Source: Solimonas thermocellulolyticum (GTDB lineage: Bacteria; Pseudomonadota; Gammaproteobacteria; Nevskiales; Nevskiaceae). From it: 64,000 bases of DNA. Both the position numbers and the translations under genes were made by a program. Positions 9,029-17,610 of this stretch are shown in pieces (positions within the stretch are counted from its first letter, which is position 1; every line of letters starts with the position of its first letter). The notes beneath the pieces are model-generated. The model had not been told where the DNA came from and did no database searches. It saw only the letters and a list, made by a program, of their open reading frames with translations. Location of the stretch: the NCBI RefSeq assembly GCF_040327995.1, contig NZ_JBEPIJ010000001.1, positions 248,001-312,000 on the forward strand, written 5' to 3'.

Positions 9029-9282
9029 CTAGGCCGTGCCGGTTGCAGCGCCGTGACGCGCCAGTATCCGCAGCGCCACCGCCTCGGCCACTCTGATGCC
9101 GTCGACGCCTGCGCAGAGGATGCTGCCGGCATAACCCGCGCCCTCGCCCGCCGGATACAGGCCGCGCGTGTTCAGGCTCTGGGAGTCCTCGCCGCGGGAA
9201 TCTTCAGCCGCTGGCTAATGGCCGGCGCGAGCGCGTCTTGCGCATGCTCGATCGGCGAGCTGAGTTCGGTGATACGGAGCAT
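9029..9282 (-). pseudogene. Remnant of an FAD-dependent dehydrogenase (COG2509-type) with internal deletion and frameshift
   Basis: Reading the minus strand from an ATG at 9282 gives MLRITELSSPIEHAQDALA followed by PAISQRLKIPA. This is how COG2509-type NAD(P)/FAD-dependent oxidoreductases of about 530 residues begin. In another frame, from about 9190 to the TAG at 9031..9029, the strand reads NTRGLYPAGEGAGYAGSI, then LCAGVDGIRVAEAVALR, then a short tail, which is the conserved FAD-binding C-terminus of the same family. The two ends meet near 9195-9205 and the frames do not match, so roughly 450 codons between them are missing. This is a decayed gene, not a small protein. The eptA-like gene starts 224 bases further on. 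Confidence 0.75.
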
Positions 9283-9506
9283 GAGGGTGCTGGAAGCCGG
9301 CAGCGTTCTGCGTGGATGCGCATGGTCCCACGGGCGAGCCCTGCTTCCCTCTCCCGCTCGCAGGAGACGGTGCCCGCAGGGCGGGAGACGGCGCCGGCGC
9401 AATCGCCGCGCGATGACTGCGTGGATGGCGGCGTCCGGGACGCGCGTGACGGCGCGGTAATGTCCGCGCAAATGGGCGTCAATGCGCCGAGTCTGAAGAT
9501 GGCGCA

Positions 9507-11183
9507 ATGCCCGACATCGCCCATCAGCGGCCGCATCACGGCGGCCTTGCACCTCTACGCTCGTTCCTCAAGCTGAGCGACACCGGTCTCGTATTCGCCA
9601 CGAGCCTCTATCTCGCCGCGTCGCAGAACGATGCGCTGTGGCGTTTCGCCAGTACCCATGTCGACGGGCTGGGCAGCCCCACAGGGCTCTTGCTGGTCGC
9701 GACTCTGGCCGCGATTCTCCTCGCCGGCACCTTCACCGTCGCCGCCGCGCTCAGCCTGGGCCCGGCGCTGCGCATCGGACTGATCGCGATGACCTTGATC
9801 GCGGTGGTCTGCAACCACTTCATGCACCGGTATGGCGCGATCATCGACCAAGAGATGTGGGTCAATGTCATCCGCACCGACGCACGCGAGGCCGCCGAGC
9901 TGATCACCAGACCCTTGATCTGGCAGGTGGTGGTTTTCGGTGGCACCGCGGTGATCGTGATCGCACTCGTGCCCGTCACGCAGCGGCCGCTCAAGCAACA
10001 ACTGCTGCAGCGCGGCGGCATCGCCCTGCTTCTGTGGGCGCTGGCGGCCGTGCTGCTCGGCAGCAACTACAAAGAGGCATCGCTGTGGGCGCGGGCGCAT
10101 TCGCAGGTCCGCGAGCTCCCCAACCCCGTGTTCCCGATGGTGTCTGCATACAAGCTCGCGCGCGACCGTCTGATCACGTCGGCATCCGCCGCAGAGTTCC
10201 GCGAACTCGCCGTCCGTGTCGAACCCAGAGCGCCGAGCGGCCGCCGCCGTGTGGTGGTGATGGTCGTGGGCGAGACCGCGCGCGCCGACCATTTTTCACT
10301 CTACGGATATCCGCGCGATACCAATCCCGCGCTTTCGGCGATCCCGACGCTGCTGCGTTTTCGCGACGTCAGCGCCTGCGGCACGTCGACGGCGGTGTCG
10401 GTACCCTGCATGTTCGCGCGACAAGACCGCAGCGAGTTCGATTCCGACGAGGCGCGCAGGACCGAAAACCTGCTGGACGTGTTGCAGCGCGCGGACGTGC
10501 ACGTGCAATGGCTGGACAATAACACCGGCTGTCAGGGCGTCTGTGATCGGGTCGCCTACGCGCACACTTCGCCAGCCGATACACCGGCCTTGTGCGATGA
10601 CCGCGCATGCTTTGACGAAGCTCTGCTCCACGACCTGTCACGGCGCATGACCGATGCCGAAGGTGATCAGTTGATCGTGCTGCACCAGCTCGGCAGTCAC
10701 GGTCCGAGTTACCACCGGCGCTATCCACGCGCCTACGCCCGGTTCACCCCGGAATGCACGACCGATGATGCTTATCGGTGTCCGCGCGAGATGCTGATCA
10801 ACAGCTACGACAACACCATTGTCTACACGGACCATGTGCTCGCGAGACTGATCCAGCTTCTCGCCGCCGCGAGCACCGATGCCGACACGGCGATGCTGTA
10901 TGTATCCGATCATGGCGAGAGCCTGGGCGAGAACGGCATCTACCTGCATGGACTGCCGTATGCCCTGGCACCGGCGGCGCAGACCCAGGTGCCGATGTTG
11001 ATGTGGCTTTCCCCCGCATTCATCGCGTCCAGAGCGCTCTCAGTCGAGTGTCTGGAGCAGCAAACGCAAAGGCGTCTCAGCCACGACAACGTCTTCGATA
11101 TCGTGCTCGGCCTGTTCGCGGTCGACACCGAGCTCTACAGACCGCAAGCCGACGTCATCGGTGCGTGTGGCGCCTCGGCTTAG
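9507..11183 (+). CDS. eptA: Phosphoethanolamine transferase (EptA/MCR-like, lipid A)
   Basis: 558-residue inner-membrane enzyme that transfers phosphoethanolamine from phosphatidylethanolamine to lipid A, reducing surface negative charge and polymyxin binding. An N-terminal domain (to about residue 200) has around five hydrophobic segments. The periplasmic alkaline-phosphatase-fold domain carries VVGETARADHFSLYGYPRDT, ACGTSTAVSVPC (catalytic Thr), HQLGSHGPSYHRRYP, NSYDNTIVYTDHVL and YVSDHGESLGENGIYLHG, all family hallmarks, with zinc-binding Asp/His in the last. Its codon use looks more relaxed than in neighbouring genes, and it sits next to a decayed gene, so acquisition by transfer is possible. 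No two-component regulator is adjacent. Confidence 0.88.
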   Translation: MPDIAHQRPHHGGLAPLRSFLKLSDTGLVFATSLYLAASQNDALWRFASTHVDGLGSPTGLLLVATLAAILLAGTFTVAAALSLGPALRIGLIAMTLIAVVCNHFMHRYGAIIDQEMWVNVIRTDAREAAELITRPLIWQVVVFGGTAVIVIALVPVTQRPLKQQLLQRGGIALLLWALAAVLLGSNYKEASLWARAHSQVRELPNPVFPMVSAYKLARDRLITSASAAEFRELAVRVEPRAPSGRRRVVVMVVGETARADHFSLYGYPRDTNPALSAIPTLLRFRDVSACGTSTAVSVPCMFARQDRSEFDSDEARRTENLLDVLQRADVHVQWLDNNTGCQGVCDRVAYAHTSPADTPALCDDRACFDEALLHDLSRRMTDAEGDQLIVLHQLGSHGPSYHRRYPRAYARFTPECTTDDAYRCPREMLINSYDNTIVYTDHVLARLIQLLAAASTDADTAMLYVSDHGESLGENGIYLHGLPYALAPAAQTQVPMLMWLSPAFIASRALSVECLEQQTQRRLSHDNVFDIVLGLFAVDTELYRPQADVIGACGASA

Positions 11184-11341
11184 CGACGCGAGCGATCCGC
11201 AACCGGGCATGCGTCGGCTCGGCGTCGGTGTGGTCGATGAGATCCCGGGCTCATCTTGCCTTCGGTCTGGTTACGGTCGGACGTCGCGAGCGCTCATCCG
11301 AGCGCGCTCGGCCTGATCCGAGCGCGGCCGTCCCCGGCCGA

Positions 11342-11355
11342 CCCGAGCGCTCGGG
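11342..11355. repeat. 14-bp perfect palindrome between convergent genes
   Basis: CCCGAGCGCTCGGG reads the same on both strands and lies in the 186-base gap between the convergent eptA-like and desaturase genes. Several copies of the short string CCGAGCG surround it (11295-11355). It could be part of a bidirectional terminator stem, but there is no U-tract, so the role is open. Confidence 0.35.
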
Positions 11356-11369
11356 CGGTTCACCCGCGC

Positions 11370-12449
11370 TCAAGCAAGCCGCGGCTCCAGCGACGCTCCG
11401 CCGGGCAGGCTCAGGCGCAACACGCGCCAGATCGTCGTGCCGAACTGGCGCGCGAGCGAGCCGGTGTTGTACGGCAGGCCGTACTTCGCGCACAGCGCCT
11501 GCACGCGCGGCGCGATCTCGGCATAGCGGTTGCTCGGCAGATCCGGGAACAGGTGATGCTCGATCTGGTGGCTGAGGTTGCCGGAGAGGATGTGGAACAG
11601 CCTGCCGCCCCGGATGTTGCAGGAGCCGAGCAGCTGCCGCAGATACCAGCGGCCGCGCGATTCGTTAGCGACCGATCCGGCGCTGAACGTGTGCGCGCCG
11701 CTGGGGAAGTGACCGCAGAAGATGATTGTGTACGCCCACAGGTTGCGCACGAGGTTGGCGGCGAGGTTGCCGCTGAGCACGAAGAGGAAAAACGGACCGG
11801 CGAGCAGCGGGAACAGCACGTAGTCCTTGAGCGTCTGCCGCCCGGTCTTGCGGCCGATGGCCTTGAGCTGCGTGAACGCATCGCGCCAGCGCTTCTTGCC
11901 CTGGAGCACGCGCTCGAACTCGACGTCGTGCAGGGCCACGCCGTACTGGAACAGCCCGGCAAGCAGCGCGTTGTAGACCGGCTGGCCGAGGTTCCACGGC
12001 CGCCACGGCTGCTTTGGGCTCATGCGCAGAATGCCGTAACCGACGTCGCGGTCCATGCCGACGACGTTGGTATACGTGTGGTGCATGTAGTTGTGCGAAT
12101 GCTTCCATTGGTCCGACGGGCAGGCCGTGTCCCATTCCCAGGCCGAGGAGTGGATCTTGGGATCCTTCATCCAGTCCCACTGTGCGTGCATGACGTTGTG
12201 GCCGATCTCCATGTTTTCGAGGATCTTGGCGACCGACAACATCGCCGTGCCGGCCAGCCACGCCGGCGGCAGAAAGCCGAGGAACAGCAGGCCGCGGCCA
12301 CCGATGTCGAGGCTGCGCTGGATGCGGATCAAGCGACGGATGTAGGCCGCGTCGTTCTCACCAAGGCTGGTCTTGACTTCGTCGCGGATCGCGTCGAGTT
12401 CGCGGCCGAAGGCTTCGGCCTGCTCGTCGGTCAGGTATGCGTAGGGCAT
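11370..12449 (-). CDS. desB: Acyl-CoA/fatty acid desaturase (DesB type)
   Basis: 359-residue membrane di-iron desaturase that introduces a cis double bond into saturated acyl chains. Histidine boxes are visible in order: GHNVMHAQWDWM (about 84-95), WKHSHNYMHHTYTN and HQIEHHLFPDLPSNRY near the C-terminus. Hydrophobic pairs (GGRGLLFLGFLPPAWLAGTAML and LLAGPFFLFVLSGNLAANLV) are present. It follows the ferredoxin reductase gene by 24 bases. In Pseudomonas the same pair, desCB, is repressed by the divergent TetR regulator DesT, and the order here is identical. The symbol is given by that analogy. Confidence 0.87.
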   Translation of the reverse strand: MPYAYLTDEQAEAFGRELDAIRDEVKTSLGENDAAYIRRLIRIQRSLDIGGRGLLFLGFLPPAWLAGTAMLSVAKILENMEIGHNVMHAQWDWMKDPKIHSSAWEWDTACPSDQWKHSHNYMHHTYTNVVGMDRDVGYGILRMSPKQPWRPWNLGQPVYNALLAGLFQYGVALHDVEFERVLQGKKRWRDAFTQLKAIGRKTGRQTLKDYVLFPLLAGPFFLFVLSGNLAANLVRNLWAYTIIFCGHFPSGAHTFSAGSVANESRGRWYLRQLLGSCNIRGGRLFHILSGNLSHQIEHHLFPDLPSNRYAEIAPRVQALCAKYGLPYNTGSLARQFGTTIWRVLRLSLPGGASLEPRLA

Positions 12450-12473
12450 CGTGGAACTCCGTTGGGTACCGCG

Positions 12474-13562
12474 TTAGAGATCGATTTGGACGTCGCCGAC
12501 CGGCGCGCAGACGCAGATCTGCACGAGGTCGCCTTCATCGCTGTAGGTTTTGCCGTTACGCAGGTCGCGCACGCAGCCGGCTTTGAGCGTCGCCGTGCAG
12601 CCGTGGCAGATGCCCATGCGGCAGCCGTGTGCCGGCGCCATGCCGTTCTGCTCGGCCAGTTCCAGAACCGGCTGATCGCTACGACCGTCGGCGATGCGAC
12701 CGCTGCGCACGAACTGCACGCGGCCGGCAGCCGCGTCCACCGCGCGTAGCGCACGCGGCCGGAAGCGCTCGACGTGCAGGCGCTCACCGATGCCGTAGCG
12801 CTGCCAGTGGTCCTCGATCTGCTGCAGCATCGCGTCCGGGCCGCAGGCCCAGGTTTCGCACTGCGCCCAGCCGCGGCACAGCGTGTCGAGCTGCGCCACG
12901 TCGAAACGACCCTGGCTGCGCGTGTGGATGCGGTGCAGGGTGATGCGCGGATGACGCGCCGCCAGCACCGCGAGTTCGTCGCCATAGAGCATCGACGCCG
13001 CGTCCGGCGCACAGTGAACGATCGTCAACTGCGGCACCGCGCCGCGCGCATCCAGGCTGCGCAGGATGCTCATCATTGGCGTGATGCCGCTGCCGGCGGC
13101 GATGAACAGCATGCGTGCCGGCAGTTGCTCCGGCAGCACGAAGTCGCCGGCCGGCGCGTCGAGCTGCACGCGTGCGCCGACCACGAGCCGCGTCTTGAGA
13201 TGCACGGACACGCGGCCGCCGGCGATGGCCTTGACGGTGATCTCGATACAACCGTCGCCGCGCTCGGGGGCGGACGCGATCGAATAGCAGCGCGTGTGGC
13301 GCACGCCGTCGATGTCCACACCCAGACGGACGAACTGACCCGGCCGATGGCGCAAAAAGCCGCGTGGCACTCGCAGCGTGAGCGTCACCGCATCCGGCGT
13401 TGGGTGCTCGATGCGCTCGACCACGGCGTTGCCGGCGCCGGCATCGGCGCGCAGCGCACCCAGATAGTCGGCCGGATCCAGCGGCCAGGTCAGCGCAGCG
13501 GCAGCACGCTGCAGCCAGCGGCCGGTGGGGAGTGCAGAAACCACGAGACGATCGAAAGCCAT
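12474..13562 (-). CDS. desC: Ferredoxin-fused NAD(P)H oxidoreductase, electron donor for the desaturase (DesC type)
   Basis: 362-residue soluble reductase. Order of parts: an N-terminal tail, an FAD-binding barrel (GQFVRLGVDIDG, RCYSIAS), an NAD(P)-binding domain (FIAAGSGITPMMSILRSL, TWACGPDAML) and a C-terminal plant-type 2Fe-2S ferredoxin domain with cysteines in GCRMGICHGCTATL (Cx4Cx2C) and a fourth in QICVCAP. It passes electrons from NAD(P)H to the di-iron centre of the desaturase encoded just downstream. Its start faces the TetR gene across a 152-base region holding two operator-like palindromes. Confidence 0.88.
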   Translation of the reverse strand: MAFDRLVVSALPTGRWLQRAAAALTWPLDPADYLGALRADAGAGNAVVERIEHPTPDAVTLTLRVPRGFLRHRPGQFVRLGVDIDGVRHTRCYSIASAPERGDGCIEITVKAIAGGRVSVHLKTRLVVGARVQLDAPAGDFVLPEQLPARMLFIAAGSGITPMMSILRSLDARGAVPQLTIVHCAPDAASMLYGDELAVLAARHPRITLHRIHTRSQGRFDVAQLDTLCRGWAQCETWACGPDAMLQQIEDHWQRYGIGERLHVERFRPRALRAVDAAAGRVQFVRSGRIADGRSDQPVLELAEQNGMAPAHGCRMGICHGCTATLKAGCVRDLRNGKTYSDEGDLVQICVCAPVGDVQIDL

Positions 13563-13582
13563 ACAGACCTCATCGGCAATTC

Positions 13583-13600
13583 AGTAAACGTTCGTAAACT
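13583..13600. promoter_or_regulatory. DesT/FabR-like operator, site 1 (weaker)
   Basis: AGTAAACGTTCGTAAACT lies 20 bases upstream of the desC-like start. Its half-sites AGTAAAC and GTAAACT form an imperfect inverted repeat (5 of 7 positions). From memory, the Pseudomonas DesT operator in the desCB promoter is AGTGAACGCTTGTTGACT; this site matches it at 13 of 18 positions. Confidence 0.5.
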
Positions 13601-13620
13601 TTAGACGCAGGGCGTCGTTT

Positions 13621-13638
13621 AGTCAACACTCGTTTACT
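13621..13638. promoter_or_regulatory. DesT/FabR-like operator, site 2 (stronger)
   Basis: AGTCAACACTCGTTTACT has half-sites AGTCAAC and GTTTACT that are inverted repeats at 6 of 7 positions with a 4-base spacer. It matches the reverse complement of the remembered DesT operator at 15 of 18 positions. It lies 77 bases upstream of the TetR start and 59 upstream of the desC-like start, suited to repress both directions. Confidence 0.6.
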
Positions 13639-13714
13639 TTTGTTTCTTTCAGGTCTGTTTTTATTGGATTTATCGTCGCCAGAAGACCGCGCCTGCTGTT
13701 ATGCTGTGTTCACC

Positions 13715-14419
13715 ATGCGCAGCAGGAAGCGATCGGATGAAGCCGGGCCGATGCTCGAGGGCGACGCGACCGTCGCCGCCGAGTCCGACGGCGGCCGCGA
13801 CTGGCGCAAGCGGCGCACGCGCCGCGCCCTGATCAATGCGGCTCTGGCGCTGCTCGAAGGCGAGCGCAGTTTTTCCAGTCTGAGCCTACGCGAGGTTGCG
13901 CGCGGCGCGCGCATCACCCCGGCCGCGTTCTATCGCCACTTCTCCGGCATGGAGGAACTGGGCCACGCGCTGATCGAGGATTCCTTCGAATCGCTACACG
14001 AGATGATGCGCAAGGCGCGCGCTGGCGGGCTGCCGAGCACGCACATGATCCGCGCCTCGGTGACGACCTTCCTCGATCACGTCAACGCGCATCGCGCGCA
14101 TTTTCGCTTCATCGCCAAGGAGCGCTTCTCGGGCTCCACGGCCATCCGCGTCGCCATCCGCAAGGAGGTACGGCTCTGGGTCGGCGAGCTGGCGGTGGAC
14201 CTGTCGCGCTTTCCGGCACTCGGCAAGTTCAGCGCCGAGGACCTGCAGATGCTCGCAGGGCTGATGGTCAACGTGGTCATCGCCGCGACCGAGCTGCTGC
14301 TCGATACGCCGCCCAAGGACAAGGCGGCGCTGGTGCGGATCTACCGCCACGCCGAGAAACAAATGCGCCTGGTGATGCTGGGTGCGGGAGCCTGGGACAG
14401 CAGCCGCAGCGGCGACTGA
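13715..14419 (+). CDS. desT: TetR-family regulator of unsaturated fatty acid synthesis (FabR/DesT type)
   Basis: 234-residue TetR repressor. After a charged tail, the helix-turn-helix reads LREVARGARITPAAFYRHFSGMEELGHALI (given here across residues about 55-85), which is the FabR/DesT form with AAFYRHF. The ligand domain contains HMIRASVTTFLDHVNAHRAHFRFIAKERFSGS, also FabR-like. FabR/DesT proteins sense the ratio of unsaturated to saturated acyl-CoA. The gene diverges from the desaturase pair, as desT does in Pseudomonas. ATG 13715 is preferred; the open frame to 13640 is hydrophobic translation of the promoter region. Confidence 0.85.
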   Translation: MRSRKRSDEAGPMLEGDATVAAESDGGRDWRKRRTRRALINAALALLEGERSFSSLSLREVARGARITPAAFYRHFSGMEELGHALIEDSFESLHEMMRKARAGGLPSTHMIRASVTTFLDHVNAHRAHFRFIAKERFSGSTAIRVAIRKEVRLWVGELAVDLSRFPALGKFSAEDLQMLAGLMVNVVIAATELLLDTPPKDKAALVRIYRHAEKQMRLVMLGAGAWDSSRSGD

Positions 14420-14453
14420 GCCTGCGAACGGCGCCGCCGCTCGATCGCGCCGG

Positions 14454-14738
14454 TCAGCGCGGCAGCGACAGATCGGGCAGCGGGGGCAGAGCCACGCTGC
14501 CGATCCTGGGCAAACCCGTGCACAAGGGATCCTGTGCGCACCGCAACTCCTCGCGCCGACGCGCCTCTTCCTCGGCGCGCCGGCGGCCGCGTTCTTCCGC
14601 GGCCAGTTCTTGCGCCTGCGAGAGCTGCCGATCGGTGTCGCGGTCGTTCTTGCCGGGCGTGCCGGCACAGCCCGACAGCGCCTGTGCCGCCCCCAGACTC
14701 ATCAAAGCCATGAGAAGCGCCGTGGTGGTGCGTTTCAT
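14454..14738 (-). CDS. Small lipoprotein, unknown function
   Basis: 94-residue product with a lipoprotein signal (ALLMALMSLGAAQALSGCAG, lipobox LSGC). A highly charged, probably helical stretch follows (SQAQELAAEERGRRRAEEEA), then two cysteines (CAQDPLC) and a Pro/Leu-rich tail. The start at 14738 is supported by a strong AGGAGGA ribosome-binding site 6 bases upstream. It lies 89 bases downstream of the M23 peptidase on the same strand and may be the last gene of that operon. I do not recognise the family. Confidence 0.7.
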   Translation of the reverse strand: MKRTTTALLMALMSLGAAQALSGCAGTPGKNDRDTDRQLSQAQELAAEERGRRRAEEEARRREELRCAQDPLCTGLPRIGSVALPPLPDLSLPR

Positions 14739-14827
14739 CGGTCTTTCCTCCTGTCTGCCCGAAACGCGCGCATGCGCGCCTCGCGCCGACGCAGCATCGG
14801 CCTTGGCGACTGAATCCGTACTGAACG

Positions 14828-15685
14828 TCATTCGGCCCGCGCGGACGTCGGCATCGGCGGCACCAGAGTCTGGGCGTCCACGCGGGCGTCGAACCAGCTC
14901 ACGCGCCAGTCCAGATGCGCACCGGTGGCGCGTCCGGTCGCCCCGGCCTCCGCGACGATCTGCCCTCGCCGCACGTGCTCGCCCTCGCGCACGCGCAGCT
15001 TCGACAAGTGCAAAAAGGTCGATTGCAAGCCGTGCCCGTGGTCGATCATCAGCGTGCCGCCGGTGTAGTACAGATCCGCTTGCGCCAGACTGACCACACC
15101 GCTCGCCGGCGCGCGTACCGGAGTACCGACCGGCACGGCGATGTCGACCCCGTAATGCGGCTGCTTGGGCTCGCCGTTGAGAATGCGCTGGCTGCCGAAG
15201 ACGCCGGAGATCGGCCCTCGACAGGGCCAGATGAAGCGCTCGGTGAATCCGTCGAGGGCGCTGTCGCGCTGCCGCACGCGCGCCACCAGCGCCTGTTCGG
15301 CCTCGATACGACGCAGCACCTCGGCCGGCGGGGTGACCATGCGCTGCGGCAAACCCTCGATGCGCTGGATGCTGTACTCGCGCCGCTCGACCGTAGCGTG
15401 GATCGCGATCGGCATCGGCTCGTCCGGCAGTTGCACCTGCAGGGTGGCCTGTGCCGGCTCGTCGCGGTGCAAGCCGAACACGAAGCGGCCAGAGTCCGTC
15501 AGACGCAGCGGCCTGCCGTTGAACCACACGCGCGTGCCCGGCGGGGCCTCGCCGAACAAGACGCTGCCCTGCCGCCATTCGCCTTGCAACGTAACGCCGG
15601 GGATCGCGAGCTCGGCGGCGGCAAGGCCGCCGGCCCAGCACACGCCGAGCACGGCCAGCACGGCGCATCGCACGGCCGGCATCAT
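14828..15685 (-). CDS. Periplasmic M23-family peptidase
   Basis: 285-residue exported protein with a signal peptide (AVLAVLGVCWAGGLAAA). An N-terminal beta domain (about residues 30-110) precedes a LytM/M23 peptidase domain with VFGSQRILNGEPKQPHYGVD (first zinc ligands His and Asp), LYYTGGTLMIDHGHGLQSTF and ATGAHLDWRVSWFD. The last motif has His-Leu-Asp where most M23 enzymes have His-x-His; I believe a gammaproteobacterial subfamily shares this. It probably cuts peptidoglycan cross-links. Its ATG overlaps the thrS stop in an ATGA arrangement, so it is co-translated with thrS. Confidence 0.85.
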   Translation of the reverse strand: MMPAVRCAVLAVLGVCWAGGLAAAELAIPGVTLQGEWRQGSVLFGEAPPGTRVWFNGRPLRLTDSGRFVFGLHRDEPAQATLQVQLPDEPMPIAIHATVERREYSIQRIEGLPQRMVTPPAEVLRRIEAEQALVARVRQRDSALDGFTERFIWPCRGPISGVFGSQRILNGEPKQPHYGVDIAVPVGTPVRAPASGVVSLAQADLYYTGGTLMIDHGHGLQSTFLHLSKLRVREGEHVRRGQIVAEAGATGRATGAHLDWRVSWFDARVDAQTLVPPMPTSARAE

Positions 15686-17610
15686 GGCTCAAGATGCGCG
15701 AGGACCGCGTCGAAGGGCACGGTCTTTTGCTGGTCCTGACCGCGAAAACGCAGCGTGACGGTGCGTTCCTCGGCCTCCTTGCGGCCGACGACGGCGATCA
15801 CCGGAATCTTGTGCGTCGCGTGCTCGCGGATCTTGTAGTTGATCTTCTCGTTGCGCAGATCGGTCTCGGCGCGGATGCCGGCGCGCTTGAGCGCCTCGCA
15901 GACCTCGGTGGCATAGCCGTCGGCGTCGGAGACGATGGGCGCGACGACGACTTGCACCGGCGCCAGCCAGAACGGAAACGCCCCGGCGTGGTTCTCGATG
16001 AGGATGCCGATGAAGCGCTCGAAGCTGCCGAGCACCGCGCGGTGCAGCATCACCGGCCGCTTTCGCGAACCGTCCTCGGCGACGTATTCGGCGTCGAGCC
16101 GCTCGGGCAGGACGAAGTCCACCTGCAGCGTGCCGCACTGCCAGTCGCGACCGATCGCATCGCGTAGCACGAACTCCAGCTTAGGTCCGTAGAACGCGCC
16201 CTCGCCTGGATTCATCGAATACGGCAAGCCGGCGTCTTCGACCGCCTTGCGCAGCGCGCCCTCGGCGCGATCCCAGACGGCGTCGTCGCCGGCGCGATGG
16301 GCCGGCCGATCCGAGAACTTCACGCGCACGTCGTCGAAGCCGAGATCCTTGTACATGCGCTTGAGCAGGTCGCAGAAGGCGACCGTTTCCGACGACACCT
16401 GCTCCTCGGTGCAGAAGATGTGCGCGTCGTCCTGCACGAAGCCGCGTACCCGCATCAGGCCGTGCAAGGCCCCGGAGGGCTCGTAGCGGTGACAGGCGCC
16501 GAACTCGGCCATGCGCAGCGGCAAGTCCCGATAAGAGCGGATGCCCTGACGGAAGATCTGCACGTGGCAGGGGCAGTTCATCGGCTTGACCGCGAGCACG
16601 GACTTGCGCTGCACGCCGGCCTCATCGCCTTCATCGACCTCGGCGATGAACATGTTCTTGCGGTAGTTCTCCCAGTGACCGGACGCTTCCCAAAGCTTGC
16701 GGTCGACCAGCAGCGGCGTCTTGACCTCCACGTAGCCCGCCGCTTCGAGCTGGCGCCGCACGTAGTTTTCCAGCGTGCGGTACAGCGTCCAGCCCTTGGG
16801 ATGCCAGAACACCTGGCCGACCGCCTCGTCCTGGATGTGGAACAGGTCGAGCGCGCGACCGAGCTTGCGATGATCGCGCTTCTCCGCCTCCTCGACCATC
16901 TTCAGGTAGGCCTTGAGCTCATCCTCGGTGGCGAAGGCGACGCCATAGATGCGCTGCAACTGCGCGTTGTTCGCATCGCCGCGCCAGTAGGCCCCCGACA
17001 CCTTGGTGAGCTTGAACGCGGTGCCGAGCTGGCCGGTGGACGGCAGATGCGGACCGAGGCACATGTCGAGCCAGTCCTCGCCCTGCCGGTAGATGCTGAT
17101 CGGCTCATCGGGGGCGATGCCTTCGCGCACCCATTCGGCCTTGAAGGTCTCGCCGTGGCGGTCGAAGTGCTCGATGACCCGCTCGCGCGGCCAGATCTCG
17201 CGCCGGATCGGCAGATCGCGCTTGACGATTTCGCGCATGCGCTGCTCGATCTTGTCGAGATCGGCCTCGGTGAACGGCGTCTCGCGCGCAAAGTCGTAGT
17301 AAAAGCCGGTTTCGGTGGCCGGCCCAAAGGTGATCTGCGTGCCCGGATAGAGCTCTTGCACCGCCTGCGCCAGCACGTGCGCGGCATCGTGACGGATCAC
17401 TTCGAGCGCCTCGGGCGCATCGCGCGTGAGGATGCTGATCGCGGCATTGCGGTCGATCGGCCGGGTCAGGTCCCAGAGTTCGCCGTCGACCTTGACCACG
17501 ACGGCCTTCTTGGCAAGGCCCGGGGAAATGCCCTGTGCGATCGCAAGGCCGGTGACGGGTTCGTCGAACGACTTCTTGTTGCCGTCCGGGAAGGTGATCT
17601 CAATCGCCAT
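15682..17610 (-). CDS. thrS: Threonyl-tRNA synthetase
   Basis: Attaches threonine to tRNA-Thr. The 642-residue length is standard. Domains run TGS (1-60, ITFPDGNKKSFDEPVTG), second additional/editing domain (HDAAHVLAQAVQELYPGTQ), class II catalytic core (motif 2 FGACHRYEPSGALHGLMRVR; MNCPCHVQIF with the zinc Cys; MLHRAVLGSFERF with the zinc His) and the C-terminal anticodon-binding domain. All three zinc ligands are present, so this is the zinc-dependent form. Its start overlaps gltX by 11 bases. In many bacteria thrS precedes infC-rpmI-rplT; that set does not follow here. Confidence 0.98.
   Translation of the reverse strand: MAIEITFPDGNKKSFDEPVTGLAIAQGISPGLAKKAVVVKVDGELWDLTRPIDRNAAISILTRDAPEALEVIRHDAAHVLAQAVQELYPGTQITFGPATETGFYYDFARETPFTEADLDKIEQRMREIVKRDLPIRREIWPRERVIEHFDRHGETFKAEWVREGIAPDEPISIYRQGEDWLDMCLGPHLPSTGQLGTAFKLTKVSGAYWRGDANNAQLQRIYGVAFATEDELKAYLKMVEEAEKRDHRKLGRALDLFHIQDEAVGQVFWHPKGWTLYRTLENYVRRQLEAAGYVEVKTPLLVDRKLWEASGHWENYRKNMFIAEVDEGDEAGVQRKSVLAVKPMNCPCHVQIFRQGIRSYRDLPLRMAEFGACHRYEPSGALHGLMRVRGFVQDDAHIFCTEEQVSSETVAFCDLLKRMYKDLGFDDVRVKFSDRPAHRAGDDAVWDRAEGALRKAVEDAGLPYSMNPGEGAFYGPKLEFVLRDAIGRDWQCGTLQVDFVLPERLDAEYVAEDGSRKRPVMLHRAVLGSFERFIGILIENHAGAFPFWLAPVQVVVAPIVSDADGYATEVCEALKRAGIRAETDLRNEKINYKIREHATHKIPVIAVVGRKEAEERTVTLRFRGQDQQKTVPFDAVLAHLEP

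Noticed and set aside
7261..9096. 611-codon open frame on the plus strand
   Set aside because: It is the antisense of the PHP-domain lipoprotein; Arg/Gly/Ala-rich with no domain.
9351..9387. CTCCCGC...GCGGGAG inverted repeat near the decayed gene
   Set aside because: Seven-base arms with a long loop, only one copy noted; may be a fragment of an intergenic repeat but not enough to name.
11256..12749. 497-codon open frame on the plus strand
   Set aside because: Runs antisense through the desaturase and part of the reductase; no recognisable protein.
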